The notes beneath the pieces were generated by a model. It did not search any database, was not told the DNA's origin, and was given only the letters and a program-made list of their open reading frames with translations. Made by a program: the position numbers and the translations under genes. Shown piece by piece: positions 9,729-19,499 of a stretch of 64,000 bases of DNA. Position 1 is the first letter of the stretch, and every line of letters begins with the position of its first letter. Origin of the DNA: Mycobacterium barrassiae. Lineage in GTDB: Bacteria > Actinomycetota > Actinomycetes > Mycobacteriales > Mycobacteriaceae. The stretch is taken from the NCBI RefSeq assembly GCF_025822765.1, contig NZ_JACKUK010000029.1, forward strand, positions 310,001 to 374,000. Direction: 5' to 3'.

Positions 9729-9734
9729 TACGAT
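9729..9734 (+). promoter_or_regulatory. Predicted -10 element (TACGAT) for the DUF1707 gene
   Basis: TANNNT hexamer 7 nt before the GTG of the rightward gene, again consistent with leaderless transcription. Confidence 0.5.
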
Positions 9735-9741
9735 CATCGTC

Positions 9742-10599
9742 GTGGCGAACCGGCAGACGGCAGGAACGCGGGCGCGAGACGCCGACCGCAACGACACGTG
9801 CCAGATCCTCGACAGTGCGCTGGCCGACGGGCAGCTGTCGATGGAGGAGCACCGCACCCGGGTGGCGCTGGCCACGCAGGCCGAGACGCTGGGCGATCTG
9901 CAATCGCTCATCTCCGACCTGCAAACCGAGAACGCGCCGGTGCAACTCCCCGACCTCAAGCGGCGGCCCAAGCTGTCGCCTGCCGGCGCTGGACTGGGCA
10001 TCCGCCTGGCCGTCGCGGGCGTACTGGTGGTGCTCGGCATCGCGATCGGCTGGGGCCTCTACGGCAACACGACGTCCCCGGTGGACTTCACCTCCGATCC
10101 GGGCGCCAAAAGCGACGGGATTCCGGCCAGGGTGCTCACCGCACCCAAACAGTTGCAGTCGCTCGGCGGGTTGAACGGTCTCATCGAGCAGATGAAGCAG
10201 AAGTTCGGCGACACCGAGGGGTACCGGCTGGTGGTGTATCCGGACTACGCGTCGCTGGACCGGCCCGATCCCAACGATGAGCGCCGCAAGCTCAGCTACA
10301 CCTACCGCGGCGGCTGGGGTGACCCGTCGTCGTCGGCCAAATCCGACAGCGACCGTGTGACCGACCTGAGCAAGTTCGAGGCGAAGGAGATCGTCGCGGT
10401 GCTGCGGGGCGCACCCGAGACGCTCGGCGTCAAGTCGGCCGACGTCAAGAGCACCTACCTCATCTTCGAGCCGAGCAGCGATGAGACCGCGCCGCCAGGC
10501 GCGCTCGACGTGACCATCTATGTCTCCACCGACTTCGGCAGCGGCTACATCGAGCTCAACGGCGACGGCTCCACCAAGCAGATCAACTACCTCGACTGA
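9742..10599 (+). CDS. DUF1707 (SHOCT-like) domain membrane protein, Rv0048c type
   Basis: The 285-residue product begins with a DUF1707 domain (RARDADRNDTCQILDSALADGQLSMEEHRTRV; key residues are the R-D-R and G-x-L-x-x-x-E-H pattern). A membrane segment follows at about residues 90-110 (LAVAGVLVVLGIAIGWGLY). The extracytoplasmic domain of ~170 residues resembles M. tuberculosis Rv0048c (~289 residues). No enzymatic motif is visible. It is divergent from the DUF5318-ponA1 unit and followed by the PadR-ino1 pair on the same strand. The GTG start lies just behind a -10 hexamer. Confidence 0.85.
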   Translation: MANRQTAGTRARDADRNDTCQILDSALADGQLSMEEHRTRVALATQAETLGDLQSLISDLQTENAPVQLPDLKRRPKLSPAGAGLGIRLAVAGVLVVLGIAIGWGLYGNTTSPVDFTSDPGAKSDGIPARVLTAPKQLQSLGGLNGLIEQMKQKFGDTEGYRLVVYPDYASLDRPDPNDERRKLSYTYRGGWGDPSSSAKSDSDRVTDLSKFEAKEIVAVLRGAPETLGVKSADVKSTYLIFEPSSDETAPPGALDVTIYVSTDFGSGYIELNGDGSTKQINYLD

Positions 10600-10642
10600 C
10601 CGTCCCCCTCGGGCGGGGTCGATCGGCCCTTTGGTAGCGGCG

Positions 10643-10664
10643 AATATATCGGCGCGATACTATT
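10643..10664. promoter_or_regulatory. Candidate PadR operator / promoter region
   Basis: AT-rich imperfect palindrome of the form AATA-TATCG-GCG-CGATA-C-TATT, in an otherwise GC-rich stretch 49-70 nt upstream of the PadR gene. GATACT within it could serve as a -10 hexamer. PadR-family repressors commonly bind AT-rich dyads in their own promoters, so autoregulation of padR-ino1 is a reasonable inference. Confidence 0.4.
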
Positions 10665-10712
10665 GCCGGAGGTGTTGGACCGCAGCACCAGCCAAGCAAA
10701 GGGGGTGACTCG

Positions 10713-11258
10713 ATGTTGGAGCTCGCCATCCTGGGCCTTCTACTCGAATCGCCCATGCACGGCTACGAGCTGCGCAAACGTCTGACAGGTCTGCTGGGCG
10801 CCTTCCGCGCGTTCTCCTACGGCTCGCTGTACCCGGCGTTGCGGCGCATGCAGGCCGACGGCCTGATCGTCGAGGACGCCGCGCCGGAGGGGGTGCCGAA
10901 GATGCGCCGTGCGCGACGCGTCTACCGGCTCACCGACGCGGGCATCCAGCGCTTCACCGAACTGGTCGCCGACACCGGGCCGCAGAACTTCTCCGACGAC
11001 GGATTCGGCGTTCACCTCGCCTTCTTCAACCGCACGCCCGCCGAGGCGCGGATGCGGATCTTGGAGGGGCGCCGTCGTCAGGTGGAGGAGCGCCGCGAGG
11101 GTCTGCGCGAAGCGATTGCGCGGGCCAGCAGCTCGATCGACCGCTACACCCGGCAGCTGCATCAGCTCGGGTTGGAGTCCAGCGAGCGCGAAGTGAAATG
11201 GCTCAACGAATTGATAGCGGCGGAACGGTCCGCACAACAACGGGCTGAACAGCCGTAA
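10713..11258 (+). CDS. PadR-family transcriptional regulator (Rv0047c type)
   Basis: Winged-helix regulator of 181 residues. The N-terminal PadR domain (LELAILGLLLESPMHGYELR, then FSYGSLYPALRRMQADGLI, where the recognition helix lies) is followed by a C-terminal coiled-coil-like dimerisation segment rich in Arg/Glu (RRQVEERREGLREAIARASS). Its length matches M. tuberculosis Rv0047c. The start ATG has a GGGGGTGA Shine-Dalgarno. It lies 39 nt upstream of ino1, and the pair probably forms a transcription unit, making it a candidate regulator of inositol phosphate synthesis. Confidence 0.93.
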   Translation: MLELAILGLLLESPMHGYELRKRLTGLLGAFRAFSYGSLYPALRRMQADGLIVEDAAPEGVPKMRRARRVYRLTDAGIQRFTELVADTGPQNFSDDGFGVHLAFFNRTPAEARMRILEGRRRQVEERREGLREAIARASSSIDRYTRQLHQLGLESSEREVKWLNELIAAERSAQQRAEQP

Positions 11259-11297
11259 GCACTACCGGGTTAGTCAGGAGAGGGAGATAGACGTCAA

Positions 11298-12374
11298 ATG
11301 AGTGGAAACAATGACGTGCGCGTCGCAATCGTCGGCGTGGGGAACTGCGCGTCCTCACTCGTGCAGGGTGTGCAGTACTACAAGGACGCCGACGAAAATG
11401 CGACGGTCCCCGGCCTGATGCATGTGCGGCTCGGCCCGTACCACGTGCGCGACGTGAAGTTCGTCGCCGCCTTCGACGTCGACGCCAAGAAGGTCGGCTT
11501 CGACCTCTCCGAGGCGATCTTCGCGTCGGAGAACAACACCATCAAGATCGCCGACGTGCCGCCGACCAACATCGTCGTACAGCGCGGCCCGACGCTCGAC
11601 GGCATCGGCAAGTACTACGCCGACACCATCGAGGTGTCTGACTCTGAGCCGGTCGACGTCGTCAAAGTGCTCAAGGACAACGAGGTCGACGTGCTGGTGT
11701 CCTACCTGCCCGTCGGGTCGGAAGAGGCCGACAAGTTCTACGCGCAGTGCGCGATCGACGCAGGCGTGGCATTCGTCAACGCGCTGCCCGTCTTCATCGC
11801 CTCCGACCCGGTGTGGGCGAAGAAGTTCGAGGACGCGGGCGTGCCGATCGTCGGCGACGACATCAAGAGCCAGGTCGGCGCGACCATCACCCACCGTGTG
11901 ATGGCCAAGCTGTTCGAGGACCGCGGCGTGCAGCTCGACCGCACGATGCAGCTCAACGTCGGCGGCAACATGGACTTCCTCAACATGCTCGAGCGCGAGC
12001 GCCTCGAGTCGAAGAAGATCTCCAAGACGCAGGCCGTCACCTCGAACCTGCAGCGCGAGTTCAAGACCAAGGACGTGCACATCGGTCCGTCCGATCACGT
12101 CGGCTGGCTCGACGACCGCAAGTGGGCCTACGTGCGGCTGGAGGGCCGGGCGTTCGGTGACGTGCCGCTGAACCTCGAGTACAAGCTCGAGGTGTGGGAC
12201 TCGCCGAACTCGGCAGGCGTGATCATCGATGCGGTGCGTGCCGCGAAGATCGCCAAGGACCGCGGTATCGGAGGCCCCGTCGAGGCGGCGTCGGCCTACC
12301 TGATGAAGAGCCCCCCGAAGCAGCTGCCCGACGATGTCGCGCGCGCTCGCCTCGAGGATTTCATCGAGGGCTGA
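11298..12374 (+). CDS. ino1: Inositol-3-phosphate synthase
   Basis: Converts D-glucose 6-phosphate to 1D-myo-inositol 3-phosphate with NAD+, the first step toward phosphatidylinositol, PIMs/LAM and mycothiol in the mycobacterial cytosol. The 358-residue protein has the N-terminal Rossmann motif [16 protein letters not shown]. Family motifs include [33 protein letters not shown] and [15 protein letters not shown] strong RBS (AGGAGAGGGA) precedes the ATG. It follows the PadR gene, and a 9-bp stem hairpin follows it. Confidence 0.97.
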   Translation: MSGNNDVRVAIVGVGNCASSLVQGVQYYKDADENATVPGLMHVRLGPYHVRDVKFVAAFDVDAKKVGFDLSEAIFASENNTIKIADVPPTNIVVQRGPTLDGIGKYYADTIEVSDSEPVDVVKVLKDNEVDVLVSYLPVGSEEADKFYAQCAIDAGVAFVNALPVFIASDPVWAKKFEDAGVPIVGDDIKSQVGATITHRVMAKLFEDRGVQLDRTMQLNVGGNMDFLNMLERERLESKKISKTQAVTSNLQREFKTKDVHIGPSDHVGWLDDRKWAYVRLEGRAFGDVPLNLEYKLEVWDSPNSAGVIIDAVRAAKIAKDRGIGGPVEAASAYLMKSPPKQLPDDVARARLEDFIEG

Positions 12375-12415
12375 TTCTTACCGAGACTGTCCCCTGACTT
12401 CGTCGTGGGCCCAGG

Positions 12416-12447
12416 CAGATCGCGATTTCAGGCTGATGCGCGATCTG
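12416..12447 (+). terminator. Hairpin downstream of ino1 (CAGATCGCG/CGCGATCTG)
   Basis: Perfect 9-bp inverted repeat with a 14-nt loop, 42 nt after the ino1 stop and before the next promoter. No U-tract follows. It is likely the end of the padR-ino1 unit. Confidence 0.5.
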
Positions 12448-12455
12448 GCCGCAGT

Positions 12456-12483
12456 TTCGACGTTTGTAAGCACCGGTTAGGGT
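12456..12483 (+). promoter_or_regulatory. Predicted promoter (TTCGAC-N16-TAGGGT) of the alpha/beta hydrolase gene
   Basis: A -35-like TTCGAC and a -10 TAGGGT separated by 16 nt. The -10 ends 7 nt before the GTG start codon, so the transcript is predicted leaderless. Confidence 0.5.
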
Positions 12484-12490
12484 CACCTTT

Positions 12491-13393
12491 GTGACCGACA
12501 TCAGCGCTGATGACGAACTGGCCTCGCTGTCCGAATTCACCTTTCTGAAGGAGAACGCCCTTCAGGCGGGGGCGACGGGTCCGCTGCCGGCCGTCGAACG
12601 GATCGACACCGCGGCGATCAGCGCGCTGAAGTTCGGCGACTCCACGCCCCGGGTGGTTTTCCTGCACGGCGGTGGTCAGAACGCGCACACGTGGGACACG
12701 GTGATCGTCGGCCTCGGCGAACCCGCGCTGGCGATCGACCTGCCCGGGCACGGCCGCTCGGCCTGGCGCGAGGACGGGGACTACGGGCCCAAGCTCAACG
12801 CAGTCGCGATCGAACCCGTCGTGCGCACGTTCGCCCCAGACGCCGAACTGGTCGTCGGGATGTCGCTGGGTGGGCTCACCGCGCTGAGGTTGGCGGTGTC
12901 GGCGCCCGATCTGGTCCGCAAGCTGGTGCTCGTCGACGTGACGCCGTCGGCGCCGGAACGCCACACCGAGATGACCAAGGCGCAGATGGGCACGGTGGCG
13001 CTGGTGCAGGGCGATCGGACGTTCCCCAGCTTCGACGCGATGCTCGAGGTCACGGTCGCGGCTGCGCCCCATCGCGATCGAGAGTCCTTGCGGCGCGGCG
13101 TCTTTCACAACGCCAAGCGGCTCGACGACGGCACCTGGACCTGGCGATACGACTCGTTCCGTAAGGGCGACGGTTTCGAAGGCCTGTGGGACGACGTTCC
13201 CAACCTCACCACGCCGACGACCTTGGTGCGCGGCGCGAAATCGTTCTTCGTCAACGACGACGACGCCGCCGAATTCGCCCGCAACGCACCGGGATTCCAG
13301 ACGGTGCACATCGTCGAGGATTCCGGGCACTCCGTGCAGAGCGACCAGCCGATCAAACTCATCGAGATTCTGCGCGGGGTGCTGGGCGGGTAA
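12491..13393 (+). CDS. Alpha/beta hydrolase, esterase type (Rv0045c-like)
   Basis: The 300-residue alpha/beta hydrolase has the oxyanion loop FLHGGGQNAHTWD and the nucleophile elbow GMSLGG (Ser of GxSxG). A late acidic residue lies in FFVNDDDAAEF, and the catalytic His is in VEDSGHSVQSD. Length and sequence match M. tuberculosis Rv0045c (~298 residues), an esterase acting on short ester substrates in vitro; the physiological substrate is unknown. The GTG start lies behind a TAGGGT hexamer. The neighbour is the LLM oxidoreductase gene, as in M. tuberculosis. Confidence 0.92.
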   Translation: MTDISADDELASLSEFTFLKENALQAGATGPLPAVERIDTAAISALKFGDSTPRVVFLHGGGQNAHTWDTVIVGLGEPALAIDLPGHGRSAWREDGDYGPKLNAVAIEPVVRTFAPDAELVVGMSLGGLTALRLAVSAPDLVRKLVLVDVTPSAPERHTEMTKAQMGTVALVQGDRTFPSFDAMLEVTVAAAPHRDRESLRRGVFHNAKRLDDGTWTWRYDSFRKGDGFEGLWDDVPNLTTPTTLVRGAKSFFVNDDDAAEFARNAPGFQTVHIVEDSGHSVQSDQPIKLIEILRGVLGG

Positions 13394-13492
13394 CCCGTCG
13401 CGTGTAACCAGGCGGCGGGAATTCTCCCGATTCCGCGCCGCACCGTTACAACCGATTGAGGTCCGACGGGAATATCCGAACGTGATCTGGGT

Positions 13493-13498
13493 TACATA
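13493..13498 (+). promoter_or_regulatory. Predicted -10 element (TACATA) of the LLM oxidoreductase gene
   Basis: AT-rich hexamer 6 nt before the GTG start, compatible with a leaderless transcript. It departs from TANNNT at the last base. Confidence 0.35.
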
Positions 13499-13504
13499 TA
13501 GACC

Positions 13505-14296
13505 GTGAGCTTCCCAATACGCATCGGCGTACAGCTGCAACCCCAACACTCCCCGCAATACAGCCACATCCGCGACGCGGTGCGGCGCTGTGAAGACATC
13601 GGCGTCGACGTCGCCTTCAACTGGGATCACTTCTTCCCTCTCTACGGTGACCCCGACGGCGCGCACTACGAATGCTGGACGATGCTCGGTGCGTGGGCCG
13701 AGCAGACGACGCGCCTGGAGATCGGTGCGCTGGTCACGTGCAACTCGTACCGTAATCCGGAGCTCCTCGCGGATATGGCCCGCACCGTCGACCACATCAG
13801 CGACGGCCGGCTGATCCTGGGCATCGGGTCGGGCTGGAAGCAGAAGGACTACGACGAGTACGGCTACGAGTTCGGCACGGTGGGCAGTCGACTCGACGAC
13901 CTCGCCGAAGCGTTCCCGCGGATCACCTCACGGCTGGCCAAGCTCAATCCCGCGCCGACGCGGGACATCCCGATCCTCATCGGCGGCGGCGGCGAGAAGA
14001 AGACGCTGCGGCTGGTCGCCCAGTACGGCGACATCTGGCACAGCTTCTCCGACAGCGCCGCATATCCCCGCAAGGCTCAGGTCCTCGACAGCCACTGCGC
14101 CGAGGTCGGTCGCGATCCCGCGGAAATCGAGCGCTCTGCCGGAGTCGCCGGGGGCGACGAGGACGCGCTTCTCAAGGAGGCCGACGCGCTCGCCGGGTTG
14201 GGCGTCACCCTGCTGACCGTCGGCGTCAACGGCCCCGACTACGACCTCACCCAAGCCCAGGCGCTGTGTCGCTGGCGCGACCGCCATACCGGCTAG
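13505..14296 (+). CDS. LLM-class F420-dependent oxidoreductase (Rv0044c-like)
   Basis: Luciferase-like monooxygenase fold protein of 263 residues. Typical features are IRIGVQLQPQHS at the first strand, VAFNWDHFFPLYGD, the segment LADMARTVDHISDGRLILGIGSGW and the downstream DIPILIGGGGEKKTLRLVAQY. Mycobacterial members usually use coenzyme F420. M. tuberculosis Rv0044c is of the same length. The substrate is unknown. It follows the esterase and precedes the GntR gene, keeping the M. tuberculosis order. Confidence 0.92.
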   Translation: MSFPIRIGVQLQPQHSPQYSHIRDAVRRCEDIGVDVAFNWDHFFPLYGDPDGAHYECWTMLGAWAEQTTRLEIGALVTCNSYRNPELLADMARTVDHISDGRLILGIGSGWKQKDYDEYGYEFGTVGSRLDDLAEAFPRITSRLAKLNPAPTRDIPILIGGGGEKKTLRLVAQYGDIWHSFSDSAAYPRKAQVLDSHCAEVGRDPAEIERSAGVAGGDEDALLKEADALAGLGVTLLTVGVNGPDYDLTQAQALCRWRDRHTG

Positions 14297-14346
14297 TACT
14301 GAAAGCTCGCATATCGGGTTCGGTGGCATGAGAAGCTGGCTTCTGC

Positions 14347-15027
14347 ATGCCCAAGAAGTACGGAATCAAAGAAAAAGACCTCGTGGTTTCGCACGTGGTC
14401 AATCTCGTGCTGACCGGCAAGCTCCGCTCCGGAGATCGGGTGGACCGCAATGAGATCGCGCAGGAACTCGGCGTCTCGCGGGTGCCGATCCAGGAGGCCG
14501 TCGTGCAACTCGAGCATGACGGGATCCTGTCGACGCAGTACCACCGCGGCGCGTACGTCGAGACGTTCGACGCCTTCGTCATACGCGAGCACCTGGAGAT
14601 ATACGGACTGCTTATGGGCATCGCGTCGGCTCGCGCCGCAACGGATCCCGAGGCGCGGGTACTCGAGCAGCTCGAATCGATACTCGAATTCATGCGCAAC
14701 AACCGCGAGGCGCGCGCTTTCCAGGACGCCGCATGGGATTTCCGCGCCGCCATCAACGACGCATACTGCGGACCGCGGCTGAAGGCGATGATCGCGGCTT
14801 CGCATGCCTTCAACCCGCGCGACTTCTGGGCCACCTACCTCCACAGCTACGAGGAGATGCTGTCCCACTACGAGCTCGAGCTCGACGCCATCCGTCGCCG
14901 CGACCCCGAAGGCGCCAGGACCGCCTGCGCCCAGCGGGCCGCGATGATGTCCCGCATCCTGCTGGGCGAACTCGTGCGGCGCGGCGTGCTCTCACCCCAG
15001 GAATCGCCGGCGCTGCATTCTGAATGA
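14347..15027 (+). CDS. GntR/FadR-family transcriptional regulator (Rv0043c-like)
   Basis: DNA-binding regulator of 226 residues. The N-terminal winged helix ([20 protein letters not shown], then [22 protein letters not shown]) is followed by an all-helical FCD ligand domain (for example [18 protein letters not shown]). Sequence and position match Rv0043c. The amino-acid ABC genes just downstream on the same strand are not in this place in M. tuberculosis, so the regulator may control them; this is inference from position only. Confidence 0.9.
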   Translation: MPKKYGIKEKDLVVSHVVNLVLTGKLRSGDRVDRNEIAQELGVSRVPIQEAVVQLEHDGILSTQYHRGAYVETFDAFVIREHLEIYGLLMGIASARAATDPEARVLEQLESILEFMRNNREARAFQDAAWDFRAAINDAYCGPRLKAMIAASHAFNPRDFWATYLHSYEEMLSHYELELDAIRRRDPEGARTACAQRAAMMSRILLGELVRRGVLSPQESPALHSE

Positions 15028-15071
15028 GGCTAATGCGGTGTGAGAACGCCGTTGGTGGATACGTTGCATGA

Positions 15072-16852
15072 ATGATCTCGCTCCCCCGCCTCTGTAGAGC
15101 GTTCGTCGTCGCGCTGATCGGCGCGCTGATCGGCGCCATGGGACTGGCGTCGCCCGCGGCGGCGCAGGTGGACCAGTGCGCGCCGCCCGGTATCGAAAGC
15201 GCCAGCGCCCTGCCGACCAACCTGGCCAAGGCGGCGACCGGACCCGGCGCCGACAAGTACACGACGGCGACGGTCAAACCGCTCGACAGCATCGACATCA
15301 CCGCGTTGGGCCTCATCACGCCGGGGACACTGACCGTCGGAACCCTGTCCGACGCGCCGCCGAGCATCTGCATCAACAGCGCGGGCCAGTTCACCGGCTT
15401 CGACAACGAACTGCTGCGCGCGGTCGCCGACCGCCTCGGGTTACGGATCAACTTCGTCGGCACCGAGTTCTCGGGCCTGCTGGCACAGGTGGCGTCACGC
15501 CGCTTCGACGTCGGGTCGTCGTCGATCACCACCACCGACGCCCGCCGCCAAACCGTCGGCTTCACCAATGGTTATGACTTCGGCTACTTCTCGCTCGTGG
15601 TGCCGACGGGGTCCCCCATCAAAGGCTTCGGTGACCTGGCACCCGGCCAGCGCATCGGCGTCGTCCAGGGCACCGTGCAGGAGTCGTATGTGATCGACAC
15701 GCTGCACCTGCAGCCGGTCAAGTTCCCCGACTACAACACCGTCTACGCCAGCCTCAAGACCCGCCAGATCGACGCGTGGGTGGCGCCGTCGCAACAGGCG
15801 TCAGGCACGGTGCAGCCCGGCGACCCCGCGCAGATCATCGAAAACACCTTCAGCTTGGACAATTTCGTCGCGTGGGCAGTCGCCAAGGAGAACCAGCCGC
15901 TCATCGATGCGCTGAACTCGGGACTCGACGCGGTCATCGCCGACGGCACGTGGGCGCGGCTGTACACCGAGTGGGTGCCGCGCGCGTTGCCCCCGGGGTG
16001 GAAACCGGGATCGAAGGCCGCGCCGCTGCCGCAGCTGCCCGACTTCGACGCGATCGCCGCCGAGAATCAAACCGAGGCGCCTGCCGCGGCCGGGCCCAAG
16101 TCGACGCTGTCGTATCTCAAAGACGCGTTCCTCAATTGGGATCTCTACAAGCAGGCGATCCCCGATCTGCTCAAGACCGGCCTGCCCAACACGCTGCTGC
16201 TGACCGCCAGCGCGGCGGTGATCGGGTTGGTGCTCGGCATGGCGCTGGCGGTGGCAGGCATTTCGCGGCACCGCTGGCTGCGCTGGCCGGCGCGCGTCTA
16301 CACCGACATCTTCCGTGGGCTTCCCGAAGTCGTGATCATCCTGCTGATCGGGCTCGGCGTGGGTCCGGTGGTCGGCGGGCTGACCGGAAACAACCCCTAC
16401 CCGCTCGGCATCGCCGCGCTCGGGTTGATGGCCGCCGCGTATGTGGGTGAGATCTTCCGGTCCGGCATCCAGAGTGTGGACCCCGGCCAACTGGAAGCCT
16501 CTCGGGCACTTGGCTTTTCGTACTCGACGTCGATGCAGCTGGTGGTCGTCCCGCAGGGCGTGCGGCGAGTGCTGCCCGCGTTGATGAACCAGTTCATCTC
16601 GCTGTTGAAGGCGTCGTCGCTGGTGTACTTCCTCGGGCTGGTGGCCAACCAGCGCGAGCTGTTCCAGGTCGGTCGCGATCTCAACGCGCAGACCGGCAAC
16701 CTGTCGCCGCTCGTCGCGGCGGGCTTGTTGTACCTGGCGCTGACCGTGCCGCTGACACACCTGGTCAACTACATCGACAATCGCCTGCGCCGCGGACGTC
16801 CACCGGGCCAGGAGGATCCGCTCGAGCTCTCGACTTCTCAGGAGATGATCTG

Positions 16853-16853
<1 letters not shown>
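15072..16853 (+). CDS. Amino-acid ABC transporter: substrate-binding protein fused to permease
   Basis: A 593-residue fusion. It has an N-terminal signal peptide (residues 1-32, ending ASPAAA) and a family-3 solute-binding domain at about 85-320 (GTLTVGTLSDAPPSI, FDNELLRAVADRLGL, FDVGSSSITTTDARR). The C-terminal HisM-type permease has several membrane segments from about 370 and the EAA-like loop EASRALGFSYSTSMQLVVVP. Such fusions import polar amino acids such as Glu, Gln or His with a partner ATPase. The stop overlaps the next ATG by 1 nt. A TACGTT hexamer lies 6 nt before the ATG, so it may be leaderless. M. tuberculosis lacks it between Rv0043c and Rv0042c, so it is an insertion or a loss there. 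Confidence 0.9.
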
Positions 16854-17593
<740 letters not shown>

Positions 17594-17635
17594 GTTTTAC
17601 GAGCTCGTCACACAACTTGGCAGGCTCAGACAGGT

Positions 17636-17641
17636 TAGACT
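17636..17641 (+). promoter_or_regulatory. Predicted -10 element (TAGACT) of the MarR gene
   Basis: TANNNT hexamer ending 9 nt before the ATG. A very short or absent leader is predicted. Confidence 0.4.
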
Positions 17642-17650
17642 GCCGAAATT

Positions 17651-18097
17651 ATGGTGGAGACCGAACCGCAGGTCGCTGAGCTGGCCGGAGAGCTGCAGCG
17701 CGTCCTCTCCCGGGTGTTCTCCGTGCTCCGCCGCAGCGACCCGAGCCGGGACGCCGCCACCGGTGATCTGACGCTCGCTCAGCTGTCGATTCTGCTGACC
17801 CTGCTGGAGCAGGGACCGATCCGCATGACCGAGCTCGCCGCCCACGAACGGGTGCGGACGCCGACGACGACGGTCGCCATCCGCCGCCTCGAGAAACTGG
17901 GCCTGGTCAAACGCTCCCGTGATCCCTCCGATCTGCGGGCCGTGCTGGTCGACATCACGCCCGAGGGTCTGGCCCAGCACCAGGAGGCCCTAGCGAACCG
18001 GCGGGCCTTCCTGGCCACGCTGCTCGAAAAGCTCGAACCCGAGGATCTCGAGACACTGAGCAAGGCGCTGGGCCCGCTCGAACGCCTCGCCGAATAG
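17651..18097 (+). CDS. MarR-family transcriptional regulator (Rv0042c-like)
   Basis: Winged-helix regulator of 148 residues. LTLAQLSILLTLLEQGPIRM leads into the HTH TELAAHERVRTPTTTVAIRRL, and the wing follows (KLGLVKRSRDPSDLRAVLVD; the D-x-R-x-x-x-V pattern is characteristic of MarR). M. tuberculosis Rv0042c is the positional homologue but has a longer N-terminus. It lies convergent with the glucosylglycerate hydrolase gene, 8 nt away. Confidence 0.9.
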   Translation: MVETEPQVAELAGELQRVLSRVFSVLRRSDPSRDAATGDLTLAQLSILLTLLEQGPIRMTELAAHERVRTPTTTVAIRRLEKLGLVKRSRDPSDLRAVLVDITPEGLAQHQEALANRRAFLATLLEKLEPEDLETLSKALGPLERLAE

Positions 18098-18105
18098 CGG
18101 CGTCC

Positions 18106-19446
18106 TCAGCCAAGCCAGTCCAGCACCGCCGCGGCGGTCCATGACTGCTGCATGCTGCCCAGCGGTTCGCCGGTGAACGGTTCGTAGTACTCGGCGAAGG
18201 TGCCATCGCTGACCTGCCGCAGACCTTCCCGCCGCAGAATCGACGACCGCTCGGCCCAGCCGCGGCGCGCGAAGCACCACGAGAACAGCCAGGTGGTCAC
18301 CGGCCACACCGGGCCGCGCCAGTACTCGCGCGGGCGGAAGTCACGCGACACCGGCGACGTCGTCGGGATGAGCGCGAACTTCAGGTCCGGATGTCCGCAG
18401 AATCGCGGTCCCTCCAGCAGCCGCAGCAGGGCGCGTTCCTTTTCGTGGGGCATCCCGCCGCACAGCAGCGGCGCGAACTGCGCGACGGTCTCGGTGGCCA
18501 CCCACTTCTCCGCCCGCACGTCGTAATCCCTTGCGGCACCGTTGCGTTCGTCGACAGTCTCGATGACGCCCGCGCGGAACCGCTCGGCCCAGCCGTACAG
18601 GTCCCGCACGTCGGCGCGCGGCCGCTTGTAGTCCTCGCCGATCTCGGCGAGCACGTCGCACGCCACGGAGAGGATCGCCGAGACGAACACGTCCTCGACG
18701 GCGAAGCTCATCACCTTGGGCAGCAGCTCGTCGTCGTAGCGGGCCGACTTCATCTCCTCGAGCAGCCAGAGGTAGCGGTCGTATTCGATGTCCGACGGGC
18801 GCTGGCTGGCGTCGGTGACGATGGCGTTGTCCTCGCGCTGGTATTCCGGGAGCCGGCCCGGCACCACGTTGGCGTAGGCGCTGTCCCAACGCGGCGAGTT
18901 GTCCATCCCGGACTCCCAGCCGTGGTACAGCGTGACGCGGCCGCGTTCGCGCGGGTCGCGGGCCTCGGCGAGCCAGCGGTGCCAGCGGACCAGGTCGTCC
19001 CACCGGCGGTCGAGGAACGCCTCGGCGACGGCGCGCGTGGACCGTCCGCGACGGCGCGCGTGGTCGAGGATGCGCTGCACGGCGATCGCGTGCACAGGCG
19101 GCTGAGTGATCCCGGACGTGTGCCGGGTGCGCGGGGCGTTGGCGGCCAGCGCCGAGGTCGCCCACCGGGCCGGGCCGGGGAAGTATCCGTCGACGCCGTT
19201 GGCGAAGACGATGTGCGGAATCATGCCGTTGGCCCACTGCGCCGACAGCAGGGTGTCGAGCTCGACGACTGCGCGTTCGACGCTCAACGGGGCCAGGCCG
19301 ATCGCCACAAAAGCGGCGTCCCAACTCCACATATGCGGGTACAACAGCGGCGCTGCGGTGGTCATGGTGCCCAGGTCATTGCCGCGCAGGAGGTACGCAG
19401 CACGGGCGGAGAGCTGCGTCGGGGCGAAGCTGGAATCGTGGGCCAT
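18106..19446 (-). CDS. ggH: Glucosylglycerate hydrolase (GH63)
   Basis: Hydrolyses the compatible solute glucosylglycerate to glucose and glycerate in the cytosol; described from M. hassiacum, where it is induced on recovery from nitrogen starvation. The 446-residue length equals my recollection of the M. hassiacum enzyme. The two catalytic acids I recall (Asp182, Glu419) fall on matching residues: D182 in HGWESGMDNSPRWD and E419 in DGTFAEYYEPFTGE. Other GH63 blocks include YPHMWSWDAAFVAIGLA and YWRGPVWPVTTWL. The ATG has a GAGG Shine-Dalgarno. Known in fast growers, absent from M. tuberculosis as far as I know. It diverges from the SDR gene by 53 nt. Confidence 0.9.
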   Translation of the reverse strand: MAHDSSFAPTQLSARAAYLLRGNDLGTMTTAAPLLYPHMWSWDAAFVAIGLAPLSVERAVVELDTLLSAQWANGMIPHIVFANGVDGYFPGPARWATSALAANAPRTRHTSGITQPPVHAIAVQRILDHARRRGRSTRAVAEAFLDRRWDDLVRWHRWLAEARDPRERGRVTLYHGWESGMDNSPRWDSAYANVVPGRLPEYQREDNAIVTDASQRPSDIEYDRYLWLLEEMKSARYDDELLPKVMSFAVEDVFVSAILSVACDVLAEIGEDYKRPRADVRDLYGWAERFRAGVIETVDERNGAARDYDVRAEKWVATETVAQFAPLLCGGMPHEKERALLRLLEGPRFCGHPDLKFALIPTTSPVSRDFRPREYWRGPVWPVTTWLFSWCFARRGWAERSSILRREGLRQVSDGTFAEYYEPFTGEPLGSMQQSWTAAAVLDWLG

Positions 19447-19487
19447 TGCCTCAATGATGCGACGGGTCGGCTCGGCTTGCAGGTCGG

Positions 19488-19493
19488 TAGGGT
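19488..19493 (+). promoter_or_regulatory. Predicted -10 element (TAGGGT) of the SDR gene
   Basis: TANNNT hexamer exactly 6 nt before the ATG, in the 53-nt divergent spacer with ggH. Leaderless transcription is predicted. Confidence 0.45.
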
Positions 19494-19499
19494 GACGAC

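Noticed and set aside
10600-10640. GC-rich CCCC/GGGG hairpin after the DUF1707 gene as a terminator
   Set aside because: The stem is only about 4-5 bp and interrupted; too weak to list given the local base composition.
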